Position numbers and translations under genes: made by a program. A model generated the notes under the pieces. It saw only the letters and a program-made list of their open reading frames with translations, searched no databases and was not told the origin of the DNA. From assembly GCA_017307375.1 (NCBI GenBank), contig JAFKFH010000027.1, forward strand, positions 1 through 64,000: 64,000 nucleotides of DNA. The letters are read 5' to 3'. Positions 1-7,920 of the stretch are shown one piece after another. The DNA is from Alphaproteobacteria bacterium. Its GTDB lineage: Bacteria > Pseudomonadota > Alphaproteobacteria > Ferrovibrionales > Ferrovibrionaceae. Within the stretch, counting starts at the first letter, position 1. Every line of letters begins with the position of its first letter.

Positions 1-191
1 TTCTCCCGCGCGTAAGAGACGTTCTTCACCTTCGTGTACGGCCGCATCCACTGCAGCCGCTGGCCTTCCTCGCCCCAGAACCCTTCCGGGTCCGAGATCG
101 ACCGCCGATACATCTCCTCGTACTGGTCCGCTCGGATCCAGGCCCGTTCACGCCAGCTGGCCGGGACCGGAAACACGTCGTTCTGGGTCAT
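1..191 (-). CDS. acs: Acetyl-CoA synthetase, N-terminal part (cut by window edge)
   Basis: The first 63 codons of an acetate--CoA ligase, which activates acetate to acetyl-CoA through acetyl-AMP in the cytoplasm. The visible residues run from a PVPASWRERAWI-like start through YEEMYRRSISDPEGFW to YTKVKN, which is the characteristic N-terminal cap of Acs. The ATG at 189-191 has a GGAGGA ribosome site about 8 nt upstream. The adenylating core lies outside the window, so completeness cannot be judged. Identification rests on the N-terminal motif only, but that motif is distinctive. Confidence 0.85.
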   Translation of the reverse strand, partial: MTQNDVFPVPASWRERAWIRADQYEEMYRRSISDPEGFWGEEGQRLQWMRPYTKVKNVSYARE

Positions 192-405
192 GATCGGGCA
201 TTCCTCCGCGACTTGAGCACTTTCTGGTCGTTCGGCCAGATTTACGGGAAAACCGCGGACGCGACAAGGCGCGGGCGGAACCCGGAACGGTGCGGCGGAG
301 GATGAGGGGGCGGCTGGTCTGCTCACGAACGTCGGGGGGAGACGCGGTGCTTGGGGGAGACACCTGGGGTCGCCAGCAGACCAGCCGATGCAGTGACAAC
401 AACCG

Positions 406-427
406 GCCGGGGGACTGGTTCCCCGGC
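406..427. other. GC-rich inverted repeat between acs and the 57-aa peptide gene
   Basis: A 7-bp perfect stem (GCCGGGG at 406-412, CCCCGGC at 421-427) with an 8-nt loop. It is followed on the plus strand by an A-run (433-440), which is the wrong polarity for a plus-strand terminator; on the minus strand the T-run precedes the stem. It lies in the 249-bp spacer (192-440) upstream of acs, where I see no gene. Confidence 0.4.
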
Positions 428-440
428 GCGTCAAAAAAAA

Positions 441-614
441 CTACTCGCCGGCGGCGACAACCGCCGGCCGGCCGGCCGGTGGCGAGATCGTCGAGATCGC
501 CTGGGTAAGCGGGGCAAGACCGTCACCGGCGAGACGGACATTGTCGTCGGGCGCGACGAGGGCGGCAAAGCCGAGGAAAACGGCCATCGCCGCCAGTGCC
601 GTGAAGTTCGGCAT
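441..614 (-). CDS. Small exported peptide, 57 aa, unknown function
   Basis: No known family recognised. The ORF starts at ATG 612-614, preceded by a strong AAGGAGG Shine-Dalgarno about 8 nt upstream, and ends with TAG at 441-443. The N-terminus (MPNFTALAAMAVFLGFAAL) is a short hydrophobic segment that looks like a signal peptide or single membrane anchor. The rest is rich in Ala, Pro and Gly with no cysteines. It is below the usual length cut-off of gene callers. It sits on the same strand as acs and diverges from the creatininase gene. The ribosome site makes it likely real; the function is open. Confidence 0.6.
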   Translation of the reverse strand: MPNFTALAAMAVFLGFAALVAPDDNVRLAGDGLAPLTQAISTISPPAGRPAVVAAGE

Positions 615-732
615 GACCTGGGCCTCCTTGGGCGAGAATCGATTATGTCAGGAAAGCGGCACGGCCCCTTCCGGTTCCAAGCGAAGTCGGCCACAGTTCG
701 CCCGTCATCTTCGAGGAGGAAACGAGGCCACC

Positions 733-1476
733 ATGTTGCTGCACCATTGTACCTGGGCGGAGGTCGACGCCTATCTGAAGCGCTCGACCGGGATCATCCT
801 GCCGATCGGCTCGACCGAGCAGCACGGCCCCAACGGCCTGATCGGCACCGATGCGATCTGCGCCGAAGTCATCGCCCGTGGCGTCGGCGAGGCGGCCGAC
901 GCGCTGGTCGCGCCGACGATCAATGTCGGGATGGCCCAGCACCATCTGGGATTCGCCGGATCGATGACGTTGCGCCCGTCGACGCTGATCGCCCTGATCC
1001 AGGACCAGCTCGCCTCGCTTGCGCGGCACGGCTTCAACCGCTTCTTCTTCATCAACGGCCATGGCGGCAACATCGCCACGGTGACCGCCGCCTTCTCCGA
1101 ACTCTATGCGGCGGCCAGCCTGCAACCTGCCGGCAACGGCACCGATCTGCGGGCCAGGCTGAAGAACTGGTGGATGTGCCCCGGCGTCGGCAAGCTGTCC
1201 AAGGAACTCTACGGCGCCGAGGAGGGAATGCACGCCACGCCCTCCGAAGTCGCGCTGACGCAGTACGCCCTGCCAGAGACGATCAAGACCGCGGCGATGA
1301 GCCCGCGCGTGGCACCGGTCGGCGATTTCACCGACGCGGCCGACTATCGCCGCAACTTTCCCGACGGGCGAATCGGCTCGAACCCGGCGCTGGCAACCCC
1401 GGAGGCCGGCAAGCGCCTGTTCGATGCCGCCGTGGCCGATATCGCGGTGGAATATCGCGAGTTCGTGGCGCACTAG
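733..1476 (+). CDS. Creatininase-family amidohydrolase
   Basis: A 247-aa metal-dependent amidohydrolase of the creatininase superfamily, which includes creatininase, MftE and formamide hydrolases of pyrimidine and riboflavin pathways. The family's metal ligands are visible: Glu and His in GSTEQHGP (about residues 27-34), Asp in IGTDA, His in INGHGGN (about 107-113) and Glu in the EEG-MHATPSE stretch (about 162-173). I chose ATG 733 because a GAGGAGGA ribosome site lies just upstream; an in-frame extension to 541 looks non-coding. The natural substrate cannot be told, as no pathway partner is adjacent. Confidence 0.85.
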   Translation: MLLHHCTWAEVDAYLKRSTGIILPIGSTEQHGPNGLIGTDAICAEVIARGVGEAADALVAPTINVGMAQHHLGFAGSMTLRPSTLIALIQDQLASLARHGFNRFFFINGHGGNIATVTAAFSELYAAASLQPAGNGTDLRARLKNWWMCPGVGKLSKELYGAEEGMHATPSEVALTQYALPETIKTAAMSPRVAPVGDFTDAADYRRNFPDGRIGSNPALATPEAGKRLFDAAVADIAVEYREFVAH

Positions 1477-1615
1477 AAAAACTGTCGCTAAGGCCGCCGG
1501 CTGTAACATCAATCCGGCTGGCGGCCGTAAAGAAAACCCAAGCCCGCCACATCTTCGCCACGGCCTGACGGTTAGCTGCGCCCGGTTCCGACGCGGCTAG
1601 TTCTGGGAGGCCGGT

Positions 1616-1858
1616 ATGGACGATCGTCACAGCCAGTCGGCGTCCGACGCCGGCGCCCGCCAGGCGGGAGACAAGAACGAGGGCAGGTCGATGACCGACG
1701 CGAGAATGCACGTCTTCTTCGAACCGACGCTCGACGATCTTCTCGGCGATCCGCTGATCGCCAAGGTGATGGCCTCCGACGGTGTCAGCCGTGAGGCATT
1801 GCGGGCGCTGGTGACACGCCAGGCCGGCCTGTTGCAGCGCCGCCGCCGCCAGGGTTGA
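1616..1858 (+). CDS. Small conserved hypothetical protein, 80 aa
   Basis: The C-terminal half (DPLIAKVMASDGVSREALRALV) resembles short helical proteins often seen in alphaproteobacteria; I do not know a function. A GGGAGG ribosome site precedes ATG 1616; an internal ATG at 1691 (MTDARM) is an alternative. The last 74 nt overlap, tail to tail, the 3' end of the DUF1194 gene on the opposite strand, so transcripts of the two would be complementary there. Confidence 0.55.
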   Translation: MDDRHSQSASDAGARQAGDKNEGRSMTDARMHVFFEPTLDDLLGDPLIAKVMASDGVSREALRALVTRQAGLLQRRRRQG

Positions 1859-2573
1859 GGGCGATCTCGCGCAGCAGCTTGGCGATGATCGCGCGGCCGA
1901 AATCGGGGAAGTCCCTGGCCACGATGAGGAAGGCGCCGGGTCCGCCCAGCACGTTGTCCATGTAGTACTGGTCGAGCGGCGGCTCGGGTTCGCCGCGCCA
2001 GTAGGGGATCGGGTTCGGCCGGTCGTTGATGATGGCGAGGCCGTTGATCACGATGCCTTTGGCCACCGCCTGATCGCGGGCATCGGTCACCGGCCGGCCC
2101 GAGTTGTTGATGCCGTCGCCCGAGATGTCGATCACCCGCCGCCGGCCCTGATGCGGGCTCTTGGCGAACTGCTCCATCGCCGCATCGATGCCGGTCGAGA
2201 TCGAGGTCCGGCCGGCGAAGCTGCGCGACTTCGATTCGAGGGCGCGCGCGAAGGCGTCGGCATCCTCGACATTGGCGATGGTCATCCAGTCGATGACGAC
2301 GACCTGTTCGGTCACCCCCGACCATTCGATCAGCGTGACTGCGATGCGTTGCAGGGCGCCTGAGGCGATCGCCTCGAGCACCCGGTCGTCGCGGAAGGCG
2401 TTGGCATAACCCTGGCGTTGCAGGTCGAATTCCCAGGCGTCGATCGAGCGCGAGACGTCGACCGACAGGACCAGTTCGAGATCGACGGGCATCGCCGCAG
2501 CCGGTCGCACGGCGGTGGCCAGGACCAGCGGCACGAACAGCAAGGCGGCAAGGAACCCCCCAAATCGGCGCAT
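1785..2573 (-). CDS. DUF1194 VWA-domain exported protein
   Basis: A 262-aa protein with an N-terminal signal peptide (MRRFGGFLAALLFVPLVLA, cleavage near AAA) followed by one von Willebrand factor A domain. The metal-binding DxSxS motif is present as DVSRS (VLSVDVSRSID), and SGDGINNSG gives the later Asp/Asn ligand region. DUF1194 proteins are periplasmic and of unknown role. Start chosen at 2573 because GGAGGT lies about 5 nt upstream; the in-frame ATG at 2585 lacks one. The gene follows the PAS histidine kinase by 27 bp, so the two are probably co-transcribed. Confidence 0.85.
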   Translation of the reverse strand: MRRFGGFLAALLFVPLVLATAVRPAAAMPVDLELVLSVDVSRSIDAWEFDLQRQGYANAFRDDRVLEAIASGALQRIAVTLIEWSGVTEQVVVIDWMTIANVEDADAFARALESKSRSFAGRTSISTGIDAAMEQFAKSPHQGRRRVIDISGDGINNSGRPVTDARDQAVAKGIVINGLAIINDRPNPIPYWRGEPEPPLDQYYMDNVLGGPGAFLIVARDFPDFGRAIIAKLLREIALNPGGGGAATGRPGVSPAPAMPHG

Positions 2574-2600
2574 GGCTACCTCCATTGCGGGTGACGGGGT

Positions 2601-4859
2601 TTACGGGTTGGGCTGCTCTTTCCCTGGCGGTGGCGTAGCGTGCCCGGGAAACCGGACGGTGACCGCGGTGCCGCGGCCCAGGACGGATTGAACCTCGATG
2701 TCGCCGCCATGCAGCGCCATGATGTGCTTGCAGATCGATAGGCCGAGGCCCGAGCCGCCGTGGACGCGCGACAATGTCGGGTCGGCTGCCTGGAACGGCT
2801 CGTAGAGCCTGGCAAGCCGCTCGGGCGCTATGCCGATGCCGCCGTCGCGTACCGTCACGGCCAGCCCGCCGCCTTGATCGTCGCCGGCCGCCTCGGCTTC
2901 CAGGGCGATCCAGCCGCGCTCGCCGGTGAACTTTACGGCGTTCGAGAGGAGGTTGATCAGCACCTGCCGGAACGCGCGCTCGTCGGCGGCAAGGCGCAAT
3001 TCGGGTACCACCAGGGCCGTCAATGCGATGGCCTTGCGCTCGGCCTGCGGGCGGACCATCGCGAGACAGTCGTGGATGACCGGGGCGACGGCAAAACTGT
3101 CGATCACGATGTCATAGCGGCCGGCCTCGATCCGGGCCATGTCGATGATGTCGTTGATGATCGACAGCAGGTGGCGGGCCGAGCCGTGGATGTCGGCGGC
3201 GTATTCCCGATATCGGCTGGAACCGATCGGCCCGAGGATCTCGCCCTTCATCACCTCCGAAAACCCGATGATGGCATTGAGCGGCGTGCGCAACTCGTGG
3301 CTCATGTTGGCCAGGAAACGGCTTTTCGACTGGTTTGCTTCCTCGGCGTGCAACAGCGCGTCTTCGAGTTCGGCTTCGTGGCGCCGCCGCTCGGTGATGT
3401 CCCTGACGACGGCGACGTGCAGTCTTCCGTCCCCGTCGTCGAGGCGGGTCAGGGCCAGTTCGGCCGGGAAATGCCGGCCGTCCTGCGCGACGCAGTCATG
3501 GACGCGCCCCCCGTCATGGGCTTCGTCTCGCTCCCAGTCCAGGTCGGGAATCAACGCAGCGATCGAACAATGGCCAAGGTCATCCTGGCGGCCGTCATGC
3601 TCCGCGCCGCCGGCCTCGGACAGTGCGAACAAGGCGCGGGCAGCAGGGTTGGCCGAGGCAAGGCGGCCTCCGCCGTCGAAGGTGACGATCGCATCGCCGG
3701 CGGTTTCCAGGATTGCCCGCAGTCGCCGCTCGCTGCCCCGCAGATTCGATTCGGCGGCGCGCAGCGCATCGGTCAGCCGCTTGTTCTCGCGGATGTCGAT
3801 ATAGAGCGTGAGCACGCGCGACACCGCTCCGTGTTCATCCTCCAGCGGCAGCTTGGCGAACAGGAATTCCCCGCGTCTGATCAGCGGGGTGTCGTTCGGG
3901 AATTCCTGCAGCGGGATCGCCTTGCCGGATTCGAGGACACGATCGTTCAGCGTCTCGATCAACCGGGCCGAGGGTGCGCTGACCGTGTCGGCGACCCGCT
4001 TGCCCACCATCGCCTCCGGCTCGAAGCCGAAAGCGCGGGCGAACTGGCGGTTGACCAGGGTATAGCGGTGGTCGCGGTCGGTGGCGCCGATCCAGACCGG
4101 CACCGCGTCGATCACCGTCTGCAACAGCCTTTCCCGGGCGGTCAGGTGGCGCTCGGCCATCACCTGCTCGGTGACGTCGCGGATGGTGACGACACCCATC
4201 ACCCTGCCGCTCAGCGGATCGCGGAACTGCGACGAGGTCATCCGCGCCTCGATGAGGCCGCCGTCCGGCCGGTGATAGCGCCGCGGCGCTTCCAGGGTCG
4301 CGCGCGGATCGTCGCGAAGGCGCGCCTGATTGCTGATGGCGGCATCGCGGAACTCGGGGTCGAGCAGATCGTAGTAGCCGTAGTTGCGCGCCTCGGCGGC
4401 CGACATGCCGAACAGGCGCTCGAACGCCGGGTTGACCAGGGCGATCGGTGCACTGGCCGCGTCGATATGGCAGACGACGATGGCGACATTGACCGATGCC
4501 ATGACTGCCGCCCAGCGGCGCTGCAGCGCAACCAATTCGGCGGACGGCGCAGGCCGCGCCGTGATCACCACCCTGCCGCCGTTCGGAATGAGTGTCAGGG
4601 CAATATCGCGCCGATCGAAGGTCCAGGGACATTCGACCCGCACTCCCCGGTTCAGGGCCTCACGGCACAGCCTGGTCAGATCGGGCAGGGGGCTGCGCGC
4701 CAGGTCGAACAGCGCGGCCGCCGCCGGGTTGGCATAGGCGAGCACGAACGGTCCGCTTGCCGGCGTGGGGCCGGGTTCGAGCACCAGGACGGCGGCATCG
4801 ACCGCATCGTAGAGAGCGAACGTCTCGACCGCACGCAACGGGTGGTCGGGGACGTTCAC
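2601..4859 (-). CDS. Multi-PAS hybrid-less sensor histidine kinase
   Basis: A 752-aa cytoplasmic sensor kinase with GTG start. Four PAS-type modules can be traced (roughly residues 15-100, 110-230, 240-360 and 370-495); two end in the classic DVTEQ and DITERR junctions. The HisKA domain carries the phospho-acceptor His in NMSHELRTPLN (about 519), followed by the N box (NLLSNAVKF), G1 (DGGIGI) and G2 (GGSGLGLSI) of the ATPase domain. No membrane segment and no receiver domain are seen, so input is likely an intracellular signal sensed by the PAS domains. The cognate response regulator is not adjacent; the only neighbour on the strand is the DUF1194 gene downstream. Confidence 0.9.
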   Translation of the reverse strand: MNVPDHPLRAVETFALYDAVDAAVLVLEPGPTPASGPFVLAYANPAAAALFDLARSPLPDLTRLCREALNRGVRVECPWTFDRRDIALTLIPNGGRVVITARPAPSAELVALQRRWAAVMASVNVAIVVCHIDAASAPIALVNPAFERLFGMSAAEARNYGYYDLLDPEFRDAAISNQARLRDDPRATLEAPRRYHRPDGGLIEARMTSSQFRDPLSGRVMGVVTIRDVTEQVMAERHLTARERLLQTVIDAVPVWIGATDRDHRYTLVNRQFARAFGFEPEAMVGKRVADTVSAPSARLIETLNDRVLESGKAIPLQEFPNDTPLIRRGEFLFAKLPLEDEHGAVSRVLTLYIDIRENKRLTDALRAAESNLRGSERRLRAILETAGDAIVTFDGGGRLASANPAARALFALSEAGGAEHDGRQDDLGHCSIAALIPDLDWERDEAHDGGRVHDCVAQDGRHFPAELALTRLDDGDGRLHVAVVRDITERRRHEAELEDALLHAEEANQSKSRFLANMSHELRTPLNAIIGFSEVMKGEILGPIGSSRYREYAADIHGSARHLLSIINDIIDMARIEAGRYDIVIDSFAVAPVIHDCLAMVRPQAERKAIALTALVVPELRLAADERAFRQVLINLLSNAVKFTGERGWIALEAEAAGDDQGGGLAVTVRDGGIGIAPERLARLYEPFQAADPTLSRVHGGSGLGLSICKHIMALHGGDIEVQSVLGRGTAVTVRFPGHATPPPGKEQPNP

Positions 4860-4987
4860 GGCCGGCTACCTCGCCGCGCACCCGCCGGAGGGCGGTGGCG
4901 CGGCTCGGCGGCTTCTGTTCGCGCAGCTACCGGCGTTCCGACGGCGCAAAAGCGTTTTCTCCCGGGTATCGAGCCCGGGATAGCCTA

Positions 4988-5038
4988 GGGAGCAAAGTGC
5001 TCCCACTCAATGGCTAAAACCAAAGGGGCGCCACCCCC
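4988..5038 (-). terminator. Probable terminator of the enoyl-CoA hydratase-like gene
   Basis: Read on the minus strand, just after the stop at 5044, GGGG/CCCC arms (5034-5037 and 5025-5028) form a short hairpin followed by a T-rich stretch (5017-5024). A second, perfect hairpin GGGAGCA-AAG-TGCTCCC lies at 4988-5004. A third inverted repeat (CCCGGG arms, 4961-4979) follows. The first is the best intrinsic-terminator candidate, although its stem is short. Confidence 0.45.
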
Positions 5039-5043
5039 AGGGA

Positions 5044-5829
5044 TCAGCGGAACGGGAACTGGGCGCGCCGCTTGCCCAGAAATGCCGCGGTACCCTCCCG
5101 GTAGTCCTCGCCGCTGAATGCGTCCGTCAGCAGGCCCAAGCTGTGCGGGGTGTCGTCCTGGGCGCCGCGTTCGACCAACCCGACGATTTCCTTGATACCG
5201 CGTACCGAGTATTGCGAGTTGGCGCAGATTTCGGCGACGTAATCGTCGAGCCGGGCGTCGAATTCGTCGACCGGTACGACAAAATCGACCAGCCCTGCCT
5301 GCGCCGCGGCCGTCGCATCGAGCAGCCTGCCGGTAAACAGCATGTCGCGGGCGCGCGAGGGGCCGACGACGGCCACCAGGCGGCGGGTATCGGGCACCGA
5401 ATAGACCAGGCCGAGTTTGGCCGGCGTGATGCCGAGCCGGGCATCGGAAGCGGCGAAGCGGATGTCGCAGGCCAGGGCAAGGCCGCAGCCGCCACCGATG
5501 CAGAGCCCGCCGATGGCAGCGATCGTCGGCTTGGGACAGGCCTCGACCCGGGCCATCGCGGTCTTGACGGTCTCGTAGAACGCGTCGATCGCGGGGGGCG
5601 AGGTGTTCTTCTCGACGAATTCGGCAATGTCGGCCCCTGCGGCAAAGGCGCGCGGGTCCCCGCCCCGGATGACCACGACCTTGACATGGGCGTCGGCCTC
5701 GGCCCGGTCCAGCAGCACCGGGATCAGGCGCCACATCGCCAGGTCCAGCGCGTTGCGCTTGTCCGGCCGGTTCAGCACCAGCGTCGCAATCTCACCCGCC
5801 CTGCGATAGAGAATCGGATCCTCGCCCAT
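5044..5829 (-). CDS. Enoyl-CoA hydratase/isomerase-family protein lacking both catalytic Glu
   Basis: A 261-aa crotonase-fold protein of normal family length. The oxyanion-hole segments AAGADIAEF and IGGLCIGGG are conserved, so a CoA thioester should bind. The two general acid/base glutamates of true hydratases (Glu144 and Glu164 of the rat enzyme) are replaced: CIGGGCGLALACD has Gly at 116 and GITPAKLG has Ala at 137. Hydration of enoyl-CoA is therefore unlikely; isomerase, decarboxylase or thioesterase-like chemistry, or a binding role, fits better. It stands alone on its strand and diverges from the lipoprotein gene. Confidence 0.85.
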   Translation of the reverse strand: MGEDPILYRRAGEIATLVLNRPDKRNALDLAMWRLIPVLLDRAEADAHVKVVVIRGGDPRAFAAGADIAEFVEKNTSPPAIDAFYETVKTAMARVEACPKPTIAAIGGLCIGGGCGLALACDIRFAASDARLGITPAKLGLVYSVPDTRRLVAVVGPSRARDMLFTGRLLDATAAAQAGLVDFVVPVDEFDARLDDYVAEICANSQYSVRGIKEIVGLVERGAQDDTPHSLGLLTDAFSGEDYREGTAAFLGKRRAQFPFR

Positions 5830-5999
5830 CTGCGAACCTTCCTTGCCGACCCTGGAAAACTGTGACGGAAGCGCGATTTACGAAAACAATCCTGGCTTGC
5901 GGAACGATCCGCCGCTAGTTTCGGTTTTGCTTGCGAATCTCGCTCCGCTGCATAACTTAAGGGAGCGCAGGGTTACCAACAAAAAAGAGGATGAGCCAA

Positions 6000-6191
6000 A
6001 TGTCTTCGATCAAGATCCTTGCCGTCGCTGCCGCCGCCTGCTTCATGCTGGCCGGCTGCGAGGGCTACAAGTATGTCGGCACCGACGTCTGCAACCAGGA
6101 AGGTGCGGTCGTCTGGTACATCAAGCCGAACAGCCAGGGCCGTGTCGACACTGCCAACATCAGCCAGGCCAACTGCTCGCTGAAGAAGTAA
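6000..6191 (+). CDS. Small lipoprotein, 63 aa
   Basis: The N-terminus MSSIKILAVAAAACFMLAGC is a lipoprotein signal with lipobox LAGC, so the mature protein starts at Cys and is about 44 residues. It contains two further Cys that may form a disulfide (near DVCNQ and ANCSL). Function unknown. I preferred ATG 6000 over the in-frame ATG 5991 because the AAGAGG ribosome site ends at 5990, giving 9 nt spacing for 6000 and none for 5991. A strong terminator follows. Confidence 0.75.
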   Translation: MSSIKILAVAAAACFMLAGCEGYKYVGTDVCNQEGAVVWYIKPNSQGRVDTANISQANCSLKK

Positions 6192-6215
6192 GTCGATCGC
6201 CGCAAGGCATCCTGC

Positions 6216-6270
6216 CCGGCCGTCCGTTGCCCTCCGACTTGGTGGGTGGCGGGCGGCCGGTGTCGTTTTA
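6216..6270 (+). terminator. Rho-independent terminator after the small lipoprotein gene
   Basis: Arms at 6216-6227 and 6249-6260 pair over 12 bp with two G-U wobbles, followed by TTTT at 6266-6269. Its position 24 bp after the lipoprotein stop fits termination of that gene. It also argues against the upstream GTG (6246) as start of the DUF192 gene. Confidence 0.65.
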
Positions 6271-6311
6271 GGGGGCATCGGACCCTTCCCGCTGTTCAGA
6301 CGAGGCATTCC

Positions 6312-6824
6312 TTGGCGGTAAAGTCGACGGCATCCTGTGGTATCGATCCGGTCCGGCGCAGCCTGCTCGCCGGCTTGGCCCTCGTCGTCGTCGTTGGCGC
6401 CGTCCCCGCTCGGGCGCAGGCGCCCCAGACCGGATTGCCGACTTCGACGGTGACCGTGGTGACCCAGGACGGCCGACAGCACGTGTTCAAGGTCGAGATC
6501 GCCGATACCGACGCCAGCCGGGCCCGCGGGCTGATGTACCGGCGCCAGATGGCCGCCGATGCCGGCATGCTGTTCGACTACAAGTTCGAGACGGAGACCG
6601 CGTTCTGGATGAAGAACACGCTGATCCCGCTCGACATGATCTTCATCCGTGCCAACGGGGTCGTCGCCAACGTGGCCGAGCGCGCGGTGCCGCTCGACGA
6701 GACGTCGATTCCCTCGAACGGGGCGGTACGCGCGGTGCTCGAAGTCAACGGGGGGACCGCGTCCCGATTGGGCATCAAGGCCGGAGACAAGGTCCTCAAT
6801 CCGATTTTCGGCAACGCCAAGTAG
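6312..6824 (+). CDS. DUF192 family exported protein
   Basis: About 170 residues: an N-terminal signal peptide (RRSLLAGLALVVVVGAVPARAQA) and a single DUF192 domain with the hallmark segments RARGLMYRR and FWMKNTLIPLDMIFI. DUF192 proteins are small beta-rich extracytoplasmic proteins of unknown biochemical role. The start is uncertain: TTG 6312 has a GAGG ribosome site at good distance, whereas GTG 6246 lies inside the preceding terminator hairpin. Convergent with gspH. Confidence 0.8.
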   Translation: MAVKSTASCGIDPVRRSLLAGLALVVVVGAVPARAQAPQTGLPTSTVTVVTQDGRQHVFKVEIADTDASRARGLMYRRQMAADAGMLFDYKFETETAFWMKNTLIPLDMIFIRANGVVANVAERAVPLDETSIPSNGAVRAVLEVNGGTASRLGIKAGDKVLNPIFGNAK

Positions 6825-6862
6825 GACGTTGCGCAGCCAGCCGTGACGCGGGCGTCGGGGAC

Positions 6863-7318
6863 CTAGTTGGCCCGGGGCAGGCACCGGGGCGGCGCCAGCT
6901 GGTAGATATAGGCATAGGCACCGACATCGACCCGGACCGAACCGCCGTCGCACATGCCGTTGGCCCGGTAGAGAATCGGCTGCGGCACCGTCACCGTCCA
7001 GCCCTGCGTCAGGTTCAGCTTGATCGAGGCGGCGTCCTGCGCCGCCAGCAGGGCGGCCTGGTCGCGCGCATTGTCCAGCCCGGTGGTCGGCTGGCTCAGC
7101 AGCAGCAGATTGCGGTTTTCCAGGAATGCCTTCTGGTTGAGCGAAGCCAGCTGGCGTTCGACATCGTCGCGGCCGAGGCTGAAGCGGAAGGCGTCGAACG
7201 TCCGGTAGAGCTGCGGGCCGGCCAGGGCGGTGATCAGCCCCATGACGGCCAGCAACACGACCAGTTCGATCAGGGTGACGCCGGCCTGGCCAAGGCTGCG
7301 GCGTCGCCGGCAAGGCAT
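6863..7318 (-). CDS. gspH: Type II secretion minor pseudopilin GspH
   Basis: A 151-aa prepilin-like protein. A short basic leader ends in GQAG, followed by the class III cleavage context G|VTLIELVV with Glu at +5 and a hydrophobic helix (ELVVLLAVMGLITALAG). The remainder fits the globular domain of GspH, a minor pseudopilin at the tip complex of the type II secretion pseudopilus. Start at ATG 7316-7318, 11 nt after the gspG stop, is consistent with translational coupling. An ORF extending upstream overlaps gspG in another frame and was not used. Could also be called a GspH/FimT-like protein. Confidence 0.8.
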   Translation of the reverse strand: MPCRRRRSLGQAGVTLIELVVLLAVMGLITALAGPQLYRTFDAFRFSLGRDDVERQLASLNQKAFLENRNLLLLSQPTTGLDNARDQAALLAAQDAASIKLNLTQGWTVTVPQPILYRANGMCDGGSVRVDVGAYAYIYQLAPPRCLPRAN

Positions 7319-7329
7319 CCGCGGCAGGC

Positions 7330-7818
7330 TCAGTTCGGCGGCAGATCGCCGATCTCGGCGTCGTTGCCGGTCCCGCCGGGCTGGCCGTCGGCACCGAGCG
7401 AGTACAGGGCATAGGCGCGGCCGTCGCGCCCCGGCAGCGAATAGACGTAGTTTCGGCCCCAGCCATCCTGCGGCAATTTGCCGCCCTCGAGATACGGACC
7501 GTTCCAGCGGGCCCGCAGCGTCTGGTCCTGTGGCGGCGTCACGAGCAGGGCCAGCCCTTCCTCGGCGGTGGGATAGCGGCCGACATCGAGGCGCAGCGTA
7601 TCGAGCGCGCCCTTCAGCATCTTCAGCTGAGTAAGCGTGGTGTCGACCTTGGCGCGGTCGACGCGACCCAGAAGATTCGGCCCGATCAGGCCGACCAGCA
7701 GACCGATGATGACCAGCACCACCAGCATTTCCAGAAGGGTGATGCCGGCTTCGGCCAGCGCATGGCGGCGGCGGGTGCGGTTCTGCAGGCGGGCGAGCAG
7801 TCGGGCGGCAAGCAGCAA
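7330..7818 (-). CDS. gspG: Type II secretion major pseudopilin GspG
   Basis: A 162-aa major pseudopilin forming the periplasmic piston of the type II secretion system. The leader is long and basic and ends in AEAG|ITLLEMLVVLVIIGLL, with Glu at +5 as prepilin peptidase requires. Diagnostic GspG features are present: VGRYPTAEEGLALL, WNGPYL and the C-terminal DGWGRNYVYSLPG, which forms the calcium-binding region of the family. It is followed by gspH and preceded by a hairpin and the NlpC-like gene. Confidence 0.95.
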   Translation of the reverse strand: MLLAARLLARLQNRTRRRHALAEAGITLLEMLVVLVIIGLLVGLIGPNLLGRVDRAKVDTTLTQLKMLKGALDTLRLDVGRYPTAEEGLALLVTPPQDQTLRARWNGPYLEGGKLPQDGWGRNYVYSLPGRDGRAYALYSLGADGQPGGTGNDAEIGDLPPN

Positions 7819-7867
7819 GATGGCACACTCCGGTAATGGCGGTCGGCAGGCCGCCGCGATTATCGCG

Positions 7868-7900
7868 ATCGGGGGCGGCAGGTCAACCGCCGCCCCCGAT
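7868..7900. other. Perfect 12-bp hairpin between the NlpC-like gene and gspG
   Basis: Arms 7868-7879 (ATCGGGGGCGGC) and 7889-7900 pair perfectly around a 9-nt loop. No T-tract follows on either strand. Lying between two co-oriented minus-strand genes, it may be an intercistronic processing or attenuation element that sets different levels for the exoprotein and the pseudopilin genes. Confidence 0.5.
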
Positions 7901-7920
7901 GCATCGGCGCGGGATCGCGG

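Noticed and set aside
406-440. Hairpin plus A-run read as a terminator
   Set aside because: The A-run follows the stem on the plus strand and the T-run precedes it on the minus strand, so the polarity is wrong for either direction.
2760-4988. 742-aa plus-strand ORF antisense to the histidine kinase
   Set aside because: Composition is Arg/Gly/Asp/Gln-rich with no domain or ribosome site; it is a GC-bias shadow of the kinase, whose frame carries complete domain motifs.
6246-6311. Upstream GTG start for the DUF192 protein
   Set aside because: Falls inside the terminator hairpin of the lipoprotein gene and encodes non-signal-like residues; TTG 6312 has a ribosome site.
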